Shown in pieces: positions 17,684-26,970 of a stretch of 64,000 nt of DNA. Made by a program: the position numbers and the translations under genes. The notes under the pieces were generated by a model. That model had not been told where the DNA came from. It worked only from the letters and a program-made list of their open reading frames with translations, and did not search any database. Position 1 is the stretch's first letter, and each line of letters opens with the position of its first letter. Origin of the DNA: Streptomyces sp. NBC_00539. Its GTDB lineage: Bacteria; Actinomycetota; Actinomycetes; Streptomycetales; Streptomycetaceae. The stretch lies in assembly GCF_036346105.1 (NCBI RefSeq), contig NZ_CP107811.1:868001-932000 (forward strand), read 5' to 3'.

Positions 17684-20149
17684 GTGGCAAGGCAGGAACT
17701 CCGCCCGCACCAGCGCGAGGCCGTGGACGCCGTCGTGCGCGCCCTCGACCTGCCCCCGACCGGCCGGGTGCCCGAGAGGGGCCTGCGCACCCAGGTGATC
17801 ATGGCCACGGGTTCCGGCAAGTCCCTCGTCGCCGTGCGCTCCGCCGAGGAACTGCGGGCGGGCCGGGTCCTGGTGCTGGTGCCCTCGCTCGACCTGCTCG
17901 CGCAGACGACGGCGGTCTGGCGGGAGGGCGGCCGGACCGGCCGGGCGCTGGCCGTGTGTTCGATGCGGCCCGAGGACGCGGGGGTGCCCACCACCACCGA
18001 CGCGGGGGTGCTGGCGCGCTGGGGCGCGGCCCCCGCGCAGCGGCTGACGGTGTACGCCACGTACGCCTCCCTGGGCCTGGGCACCATCGAGGGCGCGCAC
18101 CGGGCCGGGCTGCCGGGCTGGGACCTGATCGTGGTCGACGAGGCGCACCGCACGTCCGGGCGGATCGGCAAGCCGTGGGCGGTGGTGCACGACAACGCCC
18201 GGATCCCGTCCGTCCGGCGCCTGTACATGACGGCGACCCCTCGGGTGTGGCGCGACGGCGAGCCGCCCGAGGAGCTCCTGGCCGCGGAACGGGCCGGGAT
18301 CCCGGCGGACCGGGAAGGGCGCGGACGGCGGGAACGCGGCCGCGAAGAGCGCGGACGGGGCGATCTCGTCGCCTCGATGGAGGACGACGCGGACGGCCCG
18401 TTCGGGGCGCGCTGCTACACCCTCACGCTGTCCGAGGCCGTCGACCGGGGGATCTGCGCGCCGTACCGGGTGGTGTGCGTGGACGTGTCCGACCCCGACT
18501 TCCAGTCGGCGGTCCTGATCGGCCCCGAAGGACGTTCGGACGCGGTGCGCGGGGCCCGGCTCGCGGCGCTCCAGGCGGCGCTGGTGAAGGCGGCCGCGGA
18601 CCAGGGGTTCCGGCGGACGCTGGTCTTCCACCACCTGACCAAGGAGGCGGAGGCCTTCGCGGCGGGGCTCCCGGCGGTCGCGGCCAGGCTGCGGCAGGCG
18701 AGCCGTACCCCGCGGCCGGAGTATCCGCGTACCATCTGGGCGGACTGGCTGTGCGGGCAGCACACCGCTGCGCACCGGAGGCGGGTCCTGGAGGCGTTCG
18801 CCGGCGGCGTCGCCGACAAGGCGTTCCTCGGCAGCGTCCGGGTCCTGGGTGAGGGCGTCGACACCAAGGAGTGCGATTCCGTCTTCTGGGCCGACGTGCG
18901 GGGTTCCATGCCGGACCTGGTGCAGGCCGTGGGCCGGGCGCTACGGATCCGGCCGGGCGAGGGGAAGGTGGCCTCGCTGGTGGTGCCGGTGCTGCTGGGC
19001 CCGGGCGAGACACCGGAGACGATGCTGACGTCCCGGGCGTACGGGGACCTCGCGCGGCTCCTGGAGGCGCTGCGGGCGCACGACACCCGGCTCGTCGAGG
19101 CGCTGGCCCAGCCGCAGGCGCCGGGCGGCAAGACCGGCTCGCAGGCCCACCGGCCGGGCGCGGAAGCCCTGCTGAGCTTCTCCACCCCCCGGGACCCGGC
19201 CCTGCTGGCGGCGTTCATCCGGCTGCGGGTGCTGAACCCGGAGCACGAGCAGTGGCGGCGCGGGGTGGAGGCCGCGCGGACGTACGCGGCCGTGCACGGG
19301 GACTTGAGGGTGCCGTTCGCCTACAAGGTGCCGGCGGGCGACCCCGGGTGGCCCGCCGGGCTGGCCCGGTTCCCGCTCGGGCAGTGGATCGCGGACGTGC
19401 GGCGCACCTGCCGGCGCGGCGCCCTGAGCCGGGAGCGGACGGCGCAGCTGGACGGGCTCGGGATGGTGTGGAGCCATTTCGACGTGGCCTTCGAGGAGGG
19501 CCTGGCGGCGGCCCGCGCCTGGGCGGCGGAGCACGGGCACCTGCTGCCGCCCGTCGACGCCACCTGGCGGGGTTTCCCGGTGGGGGTGTGGGTCAAGAAC
19601 AACCGGGCGGCGGCCCGCAGGGAGGGTCCGGGGGCGCTGTCCCAGGAGCGGCGGGAGGCGCTGGAGGAGATCGACGCGTCGTGGTGCCCGGCCTGGGACA
19701 TCTCCTGGCAGCGCGCCTTCCACCTGACGCGGGTCCACCTCGACGCGGGCGGCGGGTTGCCGCTCGGCCGGGGCGAGGTGGTGGCGCAGGGTGAGGACCT
19801 GGGCCTGTGGGTGCGTGGTCAGCGGTTGTCGTGGGACCGGCTGTCCTGGGCCCAGCGCTGGCTGCTGGAACACACCCTGGGGGTGACTCCGGCGAGCGAG
19901 GCGGAGCGGCCCCGGCAGCGGCTGAGCCACGCCGCCGCCTGGGCGGCGCACCTGGCGGCCGCCCGGCAGTTCCGCACCCGCGAGCGGCACCTGCGGGTGC
20001 CGCGCACGCACGTGGAGCGGGTGGACGGGCGCGAGGTCCGCCTCGGCTCCTGGATCGCCAACCAGCGCGCCCGGGCCGCCTCCCTCAGCCCGGAGCGGGT
20101 GGCGGACCTGACGGCGCTGGACATGGTCTGGTCGGCGCCCGCGTCGTGA
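17684..20149 (+). CDS. DEAD/DEAH-box helicase with four C-terminal helicase-associated (HA) repeats
   Basis: About 821 residues. The superfamily 2 motor is complete: LRPHQREAV (Q-like region), MATGSGKS (motif I, about 42-49), VVDEAHR (motif II, about 150), YMTATPR (III) and QAVGRALRIRPG (VI). From about residue 525 to the end, four repeats of the helicase-associated type follow, each with a conserved Trp and a pattern such as LGQWIADVR / VGVWVKNNR / LGLWVRGQR / LGSWIANQR. The GTG chosen follows AGGGTGAG; a GTG six codons earlier has no ribosome site. HA repeats are thought to bind nucleic acid. No nuclease or methylase partner is adjacent. Confidence 0.9.
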   Translation: MARQELRPHQREAVDAVVRALDLPPTGRVPERGLRTQVIMATGSGKSLVAVRSAEELRAGRVLVLVPSLDLLAQTTAVWREGGRTGRALAVCSMRPEDAGVPTTTDAGVLARWGAAPAQRLTVYATYASLGLGTIEGAHRAGLPGWDLIVVDEAHRTSGRIGKPWAVVHDNARIPSVRRLYMTATPRVWRDGEPPEELLAAERAGIPADREGRGRRERGREERGRGDLVASMEDDADGPFGARCYTLTLSEAVDRGICAPYRVVCVDVSDPDFQSAVLIGPEGRSDAVRGARLAALQAALVKAAADQGFRRTLVFHHLTKEAEAFAAGLPAVAARLRQASRTPRPEYPRTIWADWLCGQHTAAHRRRVLEAFAGGVADKAFLGSVRVLGEGVDTKECDSVFWADVRGSMPDLVQAVGRALRIRPGEGKVASLVVPVLLGPGETPETMLTSRAYGDLARLLEALRAHDTRLVEALAQPQAPGGKTGSQAHRPGAEALLSFSTPRDPALLAAFIRLRVLNPEHEQWRRGVEAARTYAAVHGDLRVPFAYKVPAGDPGWPAGLARFPLGQWIADVRRTCRRGALSRERTAQLDGLGMVWSHFDVAFEEGLAAARAWAAEHGHLLPPVDATWRGFPVGVWVKNNRAAARREGPGALSQERREALEEIDASWCPAWDISWQRAFHLTRVHLDAGGGLPLGRGEVVAQGEDLGLWVRGQRLSWDRLSWAQRWLLEHTLGVTPASEAERPRQRLSHAAAWAAHLAAARQFRTRERHLRVPRTHVERVDGREVRLGSWIANQRARAASLSPERVADLTALDMVWSAPAS

Positions 20150-20171
20150 GCGGACGGTCCGGAGCCGCGGC

Positions 20172-21563
20172 TCAGTGGTGGAACCCGGACCGGGGCGGGC
20201 CCGCCGGGATCGCCTGCGGGGTTGCCCGCAGCTTCTCCACCGACCGTCCGATGTCGGCGACCAGCAGGGCGATCTGGTCGCGGGTCACCCCGTGGCGGAT
20301 CAGGACCCGCTGGATGACCGTGTCACCGCGGTCGGCGGGCAGCGGGTACGAGGGCACCTGCCAGCCGCGGGCGCGCAGCCGCTCGGAGAGGTCGTAGAGG
20401 CTGAAACCGGCGCCCTCGGGGTCGGTCAGCTCGTAGGAGACGGCGGGCAGCGCGCCCTGGCCGTCGTAGAGCAGGGTGAAGGGCCCGAGTGCGTCGATCT
20501 CCCGGGCCAGGTACTGGGCGGTGTCGGCGCAGGCTTGGTGGACGCGGCGGTAGCCGCCGCGGCCCAGGCGCAGGAAGAGGTAGTACTGGGCGATGACCTC
20601 GCCGCCCGGGCGCGAGAAGTTGAGGGCGAAGGTGGGCATGTCACCGCCCAGGTAGTCCACGTCGAAGACGAGTTCGTCGGGGAGCAGGTCCGCGGTGCGC
20701 CACACGACCCAGCCGACGCCGAGGGGCGCGAGCCCGTACTTGTGCCCGGAGGCGTTGACGGATGCGACGCGCGGGAGCGTGAAGTCCCACACGACGTCGG
20801 GGTGGAGGAAGGGGGCGACGAAGCCGCCGCTGGCCGCGTCCACGTGGATCGGTACGTCCCAGCCGTGCTCGGCCTGGATGCGGTCGAGTGCGGCGGCGAT
20901 CTCGGCGACGGGCTCGTAGACGCAGGTGTAGGTGACGCCGAGGATCGCGACGACGCCGATGGTGTTCTCGTCCACGTACGCGGCGACCTGGTGGGGGCGC
21001 AGGCCGGTCGCGCCGGGCTCCAGGGGAACCTGGCGCAGTTCCACGTCGAAGTAGCGGGCGAACTTCTCCCAGCAGACCTGTACCGGTCCGCAGACGAGGT
21101 TGGGCCGGTCGGCGGGCAGTCCCTCGGCCTGCCTGCGGGTGCGCCAGCGCCATTTGAGGGCGAGGCCGCCGAGCATCGCGGCCTCGCTGGAGCCGGTGGT
21201 GGAGCAGCCGGTGGCGGCGCCGCCGGTGGGCGCGTTCCACAGGTCGGCCAGGATGCTGACGCAGCGGGCCTCGATCTCCGCGGTCTGCGGGTACTCGTCC
21301 TTGTCGATCATGTTCTTGTCGAGGCACTGGTTCATCAGGCGGTGCACGCCGTCGTCGGACCAGGTGGTGCAGAACGTGGCCAGGTTCTGGGCGGCGTTGC
21401 CGTCGAGGAGGAGTTCGTTGCGCAGCAGTTCGTAGACCACCTCGGTGGGCGAGTGGTCTTCCGGCATCCGGTGTTTGGGGAGGACCTGGCCGCTGAGGGC
21501 GGACGCGAACACGTCCGTCTCGGCGTCGTCGGCGTGTGCGTCCTTCATCTCATGAAGAGCCAT
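20172..21563 (-). CDS. gadB: Glutamate decarboxylase (PLP-dependent)
   Basis: 463 residues, close to E. coli GadB (466). Visible features are GSSEAAMLGGLA, PIHVDAASGGFVAPF and NASGHKYGLAP with the PLP-binding Lys275, one residue from the E. coli lysine (276). It converts glutamate to GABA and CO2, consuming a proton. The start is the ATG of MALHEMKDAHADD; an upstream in-frame start would add residues unlike the family. No GadC antiporter is adjacent, so a role in GABA metabolism or intracellular pH is more likely than a full acid-resistance system. It is divergent from melC1. Confidence 0.94.
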   Translation of the reverse strand: MALHEMKDAHADDAETDVFASALSGQVLPKHRMPEDHSPTEVVYELLRNELLLDGNAAQNLATFCTTWSDDGVHRLMNQCLDKNMIDKDEYPQTAEIEARCVSILADLWNAPTGGAATGCSTTGSSEAAMLGGLALKWRWRTRRQAEGLPADRPNLVCGPVQVCWEKFARYFDVELRQVPLEPGATGLRPHQVAAYVDENTIGVVAILGVTYTCVYEPVAEIAAALDRIQAEHGWDVPIHVDAASGGFVAPFLHPDVVWDFTLPRVASVNASGHKYGLAPLGVGWVVWRTADLLPDELVFDVDYLGGDMPTFALNFSRPGGEVIAQYYLFLRLGRGGYRRVHQACADTAQYLAREIDALGPFTLLYDGQGALPAVSYELTDPEGAGFSLYDLSERLRARGWQVPSYPLPADRGDTVIQRVLIRHGVTRDQIALLVADIGRSVEKLRATPQAIPAGPPRSGFHH

Positions 21564-21829
21564 ATCGGGACTATAGGTGATGAAAGAACGCAATCCGGTC
21601 TGAGCGGATGTCATATCTTCCGGCCGAGTCGCCGATGTGACCCCGTTCATGCGGGGGCAATACGGCCGCAATAATTACCGGCGAGTAGGCTTTCGGTAGC
21701 AGATCTTCCCGTGGAAGCCCCTCCCGTCCGCCGGAACGAAAAGATCGCGCGATTCGTTCTATGTACAACTTGTCGGCCGATGTCCGGATAGCGGTCAACT
21801 GCCCCGGCACTGCTGGTACTTCTTCGTCC

Positions 21830-22228
21830 ATGAACAAGATCACCCGCCGGCAGGCCCTCGGCACCACAGCCGGCGCACTCACCTTCCTCGGTCTGGCCGG
21901 CGCCACCGCGTACGCCGCCGGCACCGACTCCCGCGCCGCGATATCGGCCGGCAACGCCGGAAGTACCGCAAACGTCGACGAGGTCTACCAGGGCCGCCGC
22001 ATCCAGATCACCCCCGCGGCCGGGGGCGCCCACCACGGCGGTCACCACGCGGCCGGTCTGCCCACCGTACGGATAGACGGCCGCGAACTGCACGTGATGC
22101 AGAACGCCGACGGCACCTGGATCAGCGTCGTCAACCACTACGAGACGTTCTCCGACCCGCTCTCGCTCGCCCGCGCCGCGGTGCGCGAACTCCAGGGCGC
22201 CGCCCTCGTCCCGATGGGTGACATGTGA
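21830..22228 (+). CDS. melC1: Tyrosinase copper-transfer helper protein MelC1
   Basis: 132 residues. A twin-arginine signal ([12 protein letters not shown]) leads an export signal; the helper escorts tyrosinase through Tat. The copper-binding HHGGHH lies at about 68-73, and VVNHYETF carries Tyr104, the residue equivalent to Tyr98 of the characterised 126-residue caddie protein that inserts into the tyrosinase active site. The last base of the stop codon is the first base of the melC2 ATG, so the two are translationally coupled. The 266-base gap to gadB should hold the promoter. Confidence 0.95.
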   Translation: MNKITRRQALGTTAGALTFLGLAGATAYAAGTDSRAAISAGNAGSTANVDEVYQGRRIQITPAAGGAHHGGHHAAGLPTVRIDGRELHVMQNADGTWISVVNHYETFSDPLSLARAAVRELQGAALVPMGDM

Positions 22229-23073
22229 TGACCGTCCGCAAGAACCAGGCCGCGCTCACCGCCGAGGAGAAGCGCGCCTTCACCAACGCGCTGCTCGAAC
22301 TCAAGCGCACCGGCCGCTACGACCGCTTCGTCACCACCCACAACGGCTTCATCATGGGCGACACCGATGCGGGCGACCGCGTCGGCCACCGCTCCCCCTC
22401 CTTCCTCCCGTGGCACCGCCGCTTCCTGCTCGAATTCGAGGCGGCCCTGCAAGCGGTCGACAAAAGCGTTTCGCTCCCTTACTGGGACTGGACCACGGAC
22501 CGCACGCCCCGCGCCTCCCTCTGGGCGGCCGACTTCCTCGGCGGCACCGGACGCGCCCGCGACGGGCAGGTCACGGACGGGCCGTTCGCCTACGCGGCGG
22601 GCAAGTGGGAGGTGAACGTACGGGTCGACGGACGCGCCTACCTGCGGCGGGCCCTCGGCGAGGGCGTCGCCCAGCTGCCGACCAAGGCCGAGGTGGAGGC
22701 CGTCCTCGCCATGCCGGTCTACGACGCGGCCCCCTGGAACAGCTCCTCGAACGGTTTCCGCAACAACCTGGAGGGCTGGCGCGGCGCCAACCTGCACAAC
22801 CGGGTGCACGTGTGGGTCGGCGGCCAGATGGCCACCGGTGTGTCCCCCAACGACCCGGTGTTCTGGCTGCACCACGCCTACATCGACAAGCTGTGGGCCG
22901 AGTGGCAGGCCCGCCACCCGCAGTCCCCGTACCTGCCGGCCGCCGGCACGCCGAACGTCGTGGACCTGAACGACACCATGCGGCCCTGGAACAACGTCAC
23001 GCCGGCCGACATGCTCGACCACCGCAAGTTCTACACCTTCGACGCCGAGCCGGCCGCCGCCAGCCAGCGGTAG
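22228..23073 (+). CDS. melC2: Tyrosinase MelC2
   Basis: 281 residues. The type-3 copper site is intact: CuA ligands His38, His54 and His63 (THNG, GHRSPSFLPWH), exactly the numbering known for Streptomyces tyrosinases, and CuB histidines in LHNRVHVWVGG and FWLHHAYID. It has no signal of its own, in line with MelC1-dependent export. It oxidises tyrosine to dopaquinone for melanin. Its last 43 bases overlap the 3' end of the oppositely oriented response regulator gene, and its tail (AEPAAASQR) extends a little past the usual end. Confidence 0.96.
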   Translation: MTVRKNQAALTAEEKRAFTNALLELKRTGRYDRFVTTHNGFIMGDTDAGDRVGHRSPSFLPWHRRFLLEFEAALQAVDKSVSLPYWDWTTDRTPRASLWAADFLGGTGRARDGQVTDGPFAYAAGKWEVNVRVDGRAYLRRALGEGVAQLPTKAEVEAVLAMPVYDAAPWNSSSNGFRNNLEGWRGANLHNRVHVWVGGQMATGVSPNDPVFWLHHAYIDKLWAEWQARHPQSPYLPAAGTPNVVDLNDTMRPWNNVTPADMLDHRKFYTFDAEPAAASQR

Positions 23074-23735
23074 TGCAGTTCGGGCCGGCCGACCTGACCG
23101 TACCGGGGGGTACGGTCCGCGCGGCCGGTGTCGACCAGGTGTTCCAGGTAGCGGCGGGCGGTGATCCGCGAGATCCCGGCCGCCCCGGCCGCCCCCGCTG
23201 CGGTCAGCCCGTCCGGGGCCGACCGCAGCAGCGCCGCGACCCGGTCCAGGGTCGGGGCGCTCAGGCCTTTGGGGAGTTCGGCGGGGGCCGGGGCGCGCAG
23301 CGCGGCGAGCGCCCGGTCGACGTCCCCCTGGCCGGCCGCCTCCCCCGCCGTGGCACGGAAGGCGGCGTAACGCAGCAGCCGCTCGCGCAGGGTGGGGAAG
23401 GCGAAGGGTTTCAGTACGTACTGGACCACGCCCAGCGAGACGCTCTCGCGGACGACGGCCAGGTCCCGCGCGGAGGTCACCGCGATCACGTCGACGGGAT
23501 GCCCGGCGGCCCGCAGGCCGCGCGCTAAGCGCAGCCCGTTGCCGTCGGGCAGGGTGAGGTCGAGCAGCAGCAGGTCGACGGGGCCGCGTTCCAGGACGCG
23601 GGTGGCCTCGGCCAGCGAGTGGGCGACGCCGACGGCGGTGAAACCGGGCACCCGGCCGACGTACAGCGCGTGCGCGTCGGCCACCACCGGGTCGTCCTCG
23701 ACGACCAGCACCCGCACTTCCCCGGCCGCGCTCAC
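23031..23735 (-). CDS. Response regulator, CitB/DcuR-type; contains a TTA codon
   Basis: 234 residues. The receiver domain has acidic pair Asp14-Asp15, phosphoacceptor Asp59 (LLLLDLTLP), and LKPF with the conserved lysine. The C-terminal part carries a winged HTH of the type in CitB/DpiA regulators (AGISRITARRYLEHLV). The GTG start overlaps the histidine kinase stop (GTGA). Leu70 is encoded by TTA at 23526-23528, the only in-frame TTA I found in the window, so translation should depend on the developmental bldA tRNA. The likely target is the divergent dicarboxylate carrier gene. Confidence 0.93.
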   Translation of the reverse strand: MSAAGEVRVLVVEDDPVVADAHALYVGRVPGFTAVGVAHSLAEATRVLERGPVDLLLLDLTLPDGNGLRLARGLRAAGHPVDVIAVTSARDLAVVRESVSLGVVQYVLKPFAFPTLRERLLRYAAFRATAGEAAGQGDVDRALAALRAPAPAELPKGLSAPTLDRVAALLRSAPDGLTAAGAAGAAGISRITARRYLEHLVDTGRADRTPRYGQVGRPELHYRWLAAAGSASKV

Positions 23736-25435
23736 GGCCGGGCCCCGTCCACGCCGCGCGGCAGCGTCCCGGTTGCCCCCCGCGGCAGCGTCCCGGCGTC
23801 ACCCCGCGGCGGCACAGCGGCGTCATCCCGCGGCAACGCGGCGGCGGCGCCCAGCGGCAGCGTCACGGTGAACACCGCTCCGCCCTGCGGCCCCTGTGCG
23901 GCCTCCGCTGCTCCTCCGTGGCGGTGCGCGACCTGGCGGACCAGGGCGAGGCCGAGCCCGCGCCCGTCGCCCTTGCCGGACCAGCCGCGCCGGAAGACGT
24001 CCACCGCCGGCCCCTCCGGCAGCCCGGGACCGTTGTCGGCGACGCGGATCAGCAGCGTCCGGCCGTCGGAGCGGACGGTGACCTGCACGCGCGCGCCCGG
24101 AACCCCGGTGAGGGCGTCGACGGCGTTGTCGAGGAGGTTGCCGAGCACCGTCACGAGGTCCCGCGCGGGCGGGCTCCCGGGGCCGCCGCCCGCGCCGCTG
24201 CTGTCGGGGGTGACGACCAGCTCGACGCCGCGCTCGTGCGCCTGCGCGGCCTTCCCGAGCAGCAGCGCCACCAGCACCGGCTCCCCGACCGCGGTGACCA
24301 CCTCGTCGGTCAGGGCCTGCGCCAGTTCCAGTTCGGCCGTGGCGAATTCCACCGCCTCGTCCACCCGGCCGAGTCCGATCAGGGAGACCACCGTGTGCAG
24401 GCGGTTGGCCGCCTCGTGGGCCTGGGAGCGCAGCGCCTGGGTGAAACCCCGCTCGTTGTCCAACTCCCCCGCGAGGGCCTGGAGTTCGGTGTGGTCGCGC
24501 AGGGTGACCACCGTACCGCGGCGGCCGCCGCCCGCCACGGGGGAGCTGTTGACCACGAGTACCCGGTCGGCCGTCAGGTGGAGCTCGTCGACCCGGGGCC
24601 GGTCGGCGAGCAGGGCCCCGGTCAGCGGTGCGGGCAGCCCGAGCTCGGCCGCGCCGGTGCCCCGCACTTCCCCCGCGAGACCCAGCAGCTCCCGCCCGGC
24701 GTCGTTGATCAGGGTGATCCTGCGCCGGCCGTCCAGCATCAGCAGGCCCTCGCGGACGCCGTGCAGGGCCGCCTGGTGGTAGTCGTACATCCGGCTGAGC
24801 TCGGCGGCGTTCATGCCGTGGGTGTGCCGGCGCAGCCGGGCGTTGACCACGTACGTACCGGCGCCGCCGAGCGCGAGGGCGGCGGCCGCGACCCAGGCGA
24901 GCGCCGTGAGCTGCTGCGCGAGGCGGGCGCTGATCGCGCGGATGGTGATGCCCGCGCTGACCATGCCGACGACCCGGCCGCCGTCCAGCAGCGGGGTGAC
25001 CACCCTTATGGACGGGCCGAGGGTGCCGGTGTAGGTCTCGCTGAAGGTCTCACCGCGCAGCGCGGGGGCGGTGTTGCCCAGGAAGGGTTCGCCGATGCGC
25101 CGCGGGTCGGGGTGGGTCCAGCGCCGCCCGTCCGGCGCCATGATCGTCACGAAGTCCACGCCCGAGTCGGCGCGGACCCGCTGGGCGTAGGGCTGGAGGG
25201 CGGCCGAGGGGTCGCTCCCGCGCCCCGCGCCCCGTACCGCCTCGCGGACGGAGGGCGAGTCCGCGACGGCCCTGGCCACGGCCCCGGCCTGGCGCCGGGC
25301 GGCGTCCTCGGCCTGCCCGCGCGCGCTCGCGTAGGCGAAGACCGCGCACCCCGCGACGACGACGGCGACCAGCAGCACCTGCATGGCGAAGAGCTGCCCG
25401 GCGAGGCTGCGGGGTGGTCGGGGGAGGCGGAACAT
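23732..25435 (-). CDS. Sensor histidine kinase, DcuS/CitA family
   Basis: 567 residues from the ATG of MFRLPRPPRSL. An N-terminal membrane helix (about 15-40) is followed by an extracellular Cache/PAS-like sensor with DGRRWTHPDP and a second helix (LTALAWVAAAALALGG), then a cytoplasmic PAS domain. The H-box QAHEAANRLH is the form typical of dicarboxylate/citrate sensors, with an HATPase containing NLLDNAVDAL and GRGLGLALV. The last 35 residues are degenerate LPRG/PPRG repeats. It is divergent from the dicarboxylate symporter, so the signal is probably a C4-dicarboxylate. A longer upstream start is possible but is not supported by a ribosome site. Confidence 0.93.
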   Translation of the reverse strand: MFRLPRPPRSLAGQLFAMQVLLVAVVVAGCAVFAYASARGQAEDAARRQAGAVARAVADSPSVREAVRGAGRGSDPSAALQPYAQRVRADSGVDFVTIMAPDGRRWTHPDPRRIGEPFLGNTAPALRGETFSETYTGTLGPSIRVVTPLLDGGRVVGMVSAGITIRAISARLAQQLTALAWVAAAALALGGAGTYVVNARLRRHTHGMNAAELSRMYDYHQAALHGVREGLLMLDGRRRITLINDAGRELLGLAGEVRGTGAAELGLPAPLTGALLADRPRVDELHLTADRVLVVNSSPVAGGGRRGTVVTLRDHTELQALAGELDNERGFTQALRSQAHEAANRLHTVVSLIGLGRVDEAVEFATAELELAQALTDEVVTAVGEPVLVALLLGKAAQAHERGVELVVTPDSSGAGGGPGSPPARDLVTVLGNLLDNAVDALTGVPGARVQVTVRSDGRTLLIRVADNGPGLPEGPAVDVFRRGWSGKGDGRGLGLALVRQVAHRHGGAAEAAQGPQGGAVFTVTLPLGAAAALPRDDAAVPPRGDAGTLPRGATGTLPRGVDGARP

Positions 25436-25539
25436 GCCGTTCAGTGTGCACCGGGCCGTGAACTCAATGAACGCAAGGGTGACCGGGGTCACAGGGTGGG
25501 CGATGGTCTCCCGGAACGCATTCACCACCAGGAGGCATC

Positions 25540-26919
25540 GTGGCCGCCAGGCGCGACAGGACCCACTATCTCTACATCGCGGTGATCGCCGCGGTGCTGC
25601 TCGGCGTCGCCGTCGGCTTCGCCGCGCCCGGCGTGGCCGTCGAACTCAAGCCGCTGGGCACGGGCTTCGTGAACCTCATCAAGATGATGATCTCGCCCGT
25701 GATCTTCTGCACGATCGTGCTGGGCATCGGCTCGGTGCGCAAGGCCGCGAAGGTGGGCGCGGTCGGCGGACTGGCCCTCGGCTACTTCATGGTGATGTCC
25801 ACGGTGGCGCTGGCCATCGGACTGCTGGTGGGCAACCTGCTGGAGCCCGGCAGCGGGCTGCACCTGACGGAGGCGGCACGGCACGCCGGTGAGGCGCAGG
25901 CCAAGGCGGGCGGCGCGCAGAGCACGCCGGAGTTCCTGCTGGGGATCATCCCGACGACGCTGGTCTCCGCCTTCACCGGCGGCCAGGTGCTCCAGACCCT
26001 GCTGGTGGCGCTGCTCTGCGGCTTCGCGCTCCAGGCGATGGGAACGGCGGGCGAACCGCTGCTGCGCGGGATCGGCCACCTGCAGAAGCTGGTGTTCCGG
26101 GTGCTCGCGATGATCATGTGGGCGGCTCCCGTGGGCGCCTTCGGCGCGATCGCGGCGGTGGTCGGCGCGACGGGTGTCGACGCGCTGAAATCGCTGGCAG
26201 TCATCATGATCGGCTTCTACGTCACCTGTGTGCTGTTCGTGTTCGTGGTGCTCGGGACACTGCTGCGGCTGTGTACGGGGATCAGCGTGTTCGCCCTGCT
26301 GCGCTACCTGGGGCGGGAGTTCCTGCTGATCCTGTCCACCTCCTCGTCGGAGTCGGCGCTGCCGCGGCTGATCGCGAAGATGGAACATGTCGGCGTCTCG
26401 CGTCCGGTGGTCGGCATCACCGTGCCGACGGGCTACTCCTTCAACCTGGACGGGACCGCGATCTACCTGACGATGTCCTCGCTGTACGTGGCCGAGGCGA
26501 TGGACAAGCCCCTCGCGCTGGGTGAGCAGATCTCGCTGCTGCTCTTCATGATCGTGGCTTCGAAGGGCGCGGCCGGAGTGACCGGAGCGGGCCTCGCCAC
26601 ACTGGCCGGCGGCCTGCAGTCCCACCGGCCGGAACTGGTCGACGGAGTGGGCCTGATCGTGGGTATCGACCGCTTCATGAGCGAGGCGCGGGCGATGACG
26701 AACTTCGCGGGCAACGCGATCGCGACGGTCCTCATCGGGACGTGGACCAAGGAGTTCGACCGCGCCCGGGCCGGCGAAGTCCTGTCCGGGCGACTCCCGT
26801 TCGATGAGAACGCGCCGACCGGGGACGGGCACGCGCCCCTGCTGCCGGGCGAACCGCCCGCGCCCGTGCCCGCGCCCGTCCGGACGGGAGCCGGCAAGGA
26901 CGGGGTACCGGCCGCCTGA
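25540..26919 (+). CDS. dctA: C4-dicarboxylate:cation symporter
   Basis: 459 residues of the DAACS family. The serine-rich signature SSSESALPRL, the TGYSFNLDGTAIYLTM helix, and FMIVASKGAAGVTGAG with GIDRFMSEARAMTNFAGNA are all present; these segments bind substrate and cations. It imports succinate, fumarate or malate with Na+ or H+. The GTG start follows AGGAGG. The proximity of a CitA/DcuS-type kinase-regulator pair supports inducible control. The C-terminal 45 residues are Pro-rich. Confidence 0.95.
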   Translation: MAARRDRTHYLYIAVIAAVLLGVAVGFAAPGVAVELKPLGTGFVNLIKMMISPVIFCTIVLGIGSVRKAAKVGAVGGLALGYFMVMSTVALAIGLLVGNLLEPGSGLHLTEAARHAGEAQAKAGGAQSTPEFLLGIIPTTLVSAFTGGQVLQTLLVALLCGFALQAMGTAGEPLLRGIGHLQKLVFRVLAMIMWAAPVGAFGAIAAVVGATGVDALKSLAVIMIGFYVTCVLFVFVVLGTLLRLCTGISVFALLRYLGREFLLILSTSSSESALPRLIAKMEHVGVSRPVVGITVPTGYSFNLDGTAIYLTMSSLYVAEAMDKPLALGEQISLLLFMIVASKGAAGVTGAGLATLAGGLQSHRPELVDGVGLIVGIDRFMSEARAMTNFAGNAIATVLIGTWTKEFDRARAGEVLSGRLPFDENAPTGDGHAPLLPGEPPAPVPAPVRTGAGKDGVPAA

Positions 26920-26927
26920 GACCGGGA

Positions 26928-26970
26928 CCGGCCGGGCGGGGTTCGCCCCCACGGTGCCCGGCCCGGCCGG
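26928..26970 (+). terminator. Branched GC hairpin after dctA
   Basis: A 10-bp stem (CCGGCCGGGC with GCCCGGCCGG) encloses a second hairpin GGGG-TTCG-CCCC with a stable TTCG tetraloop, starting 9 bases after the stop codon. Confidence 0.6.

Noticed and set aside
21733-21758. Possible ECF-type promoter GGAAC-N17-CGTT before melC1
   Set aside because: The spacing is one base longer than the usual N15-16 and no start site is known, so it is within chance for this region; not listed as a feature.
23755-23860. LPRG/PPRG-encoding repeats at the end of the histidine kinase as a functional domain
   Set aside because: The repeats are short, degenerate and lie after the ATPase domain; most likely a disordered tail from slippage.
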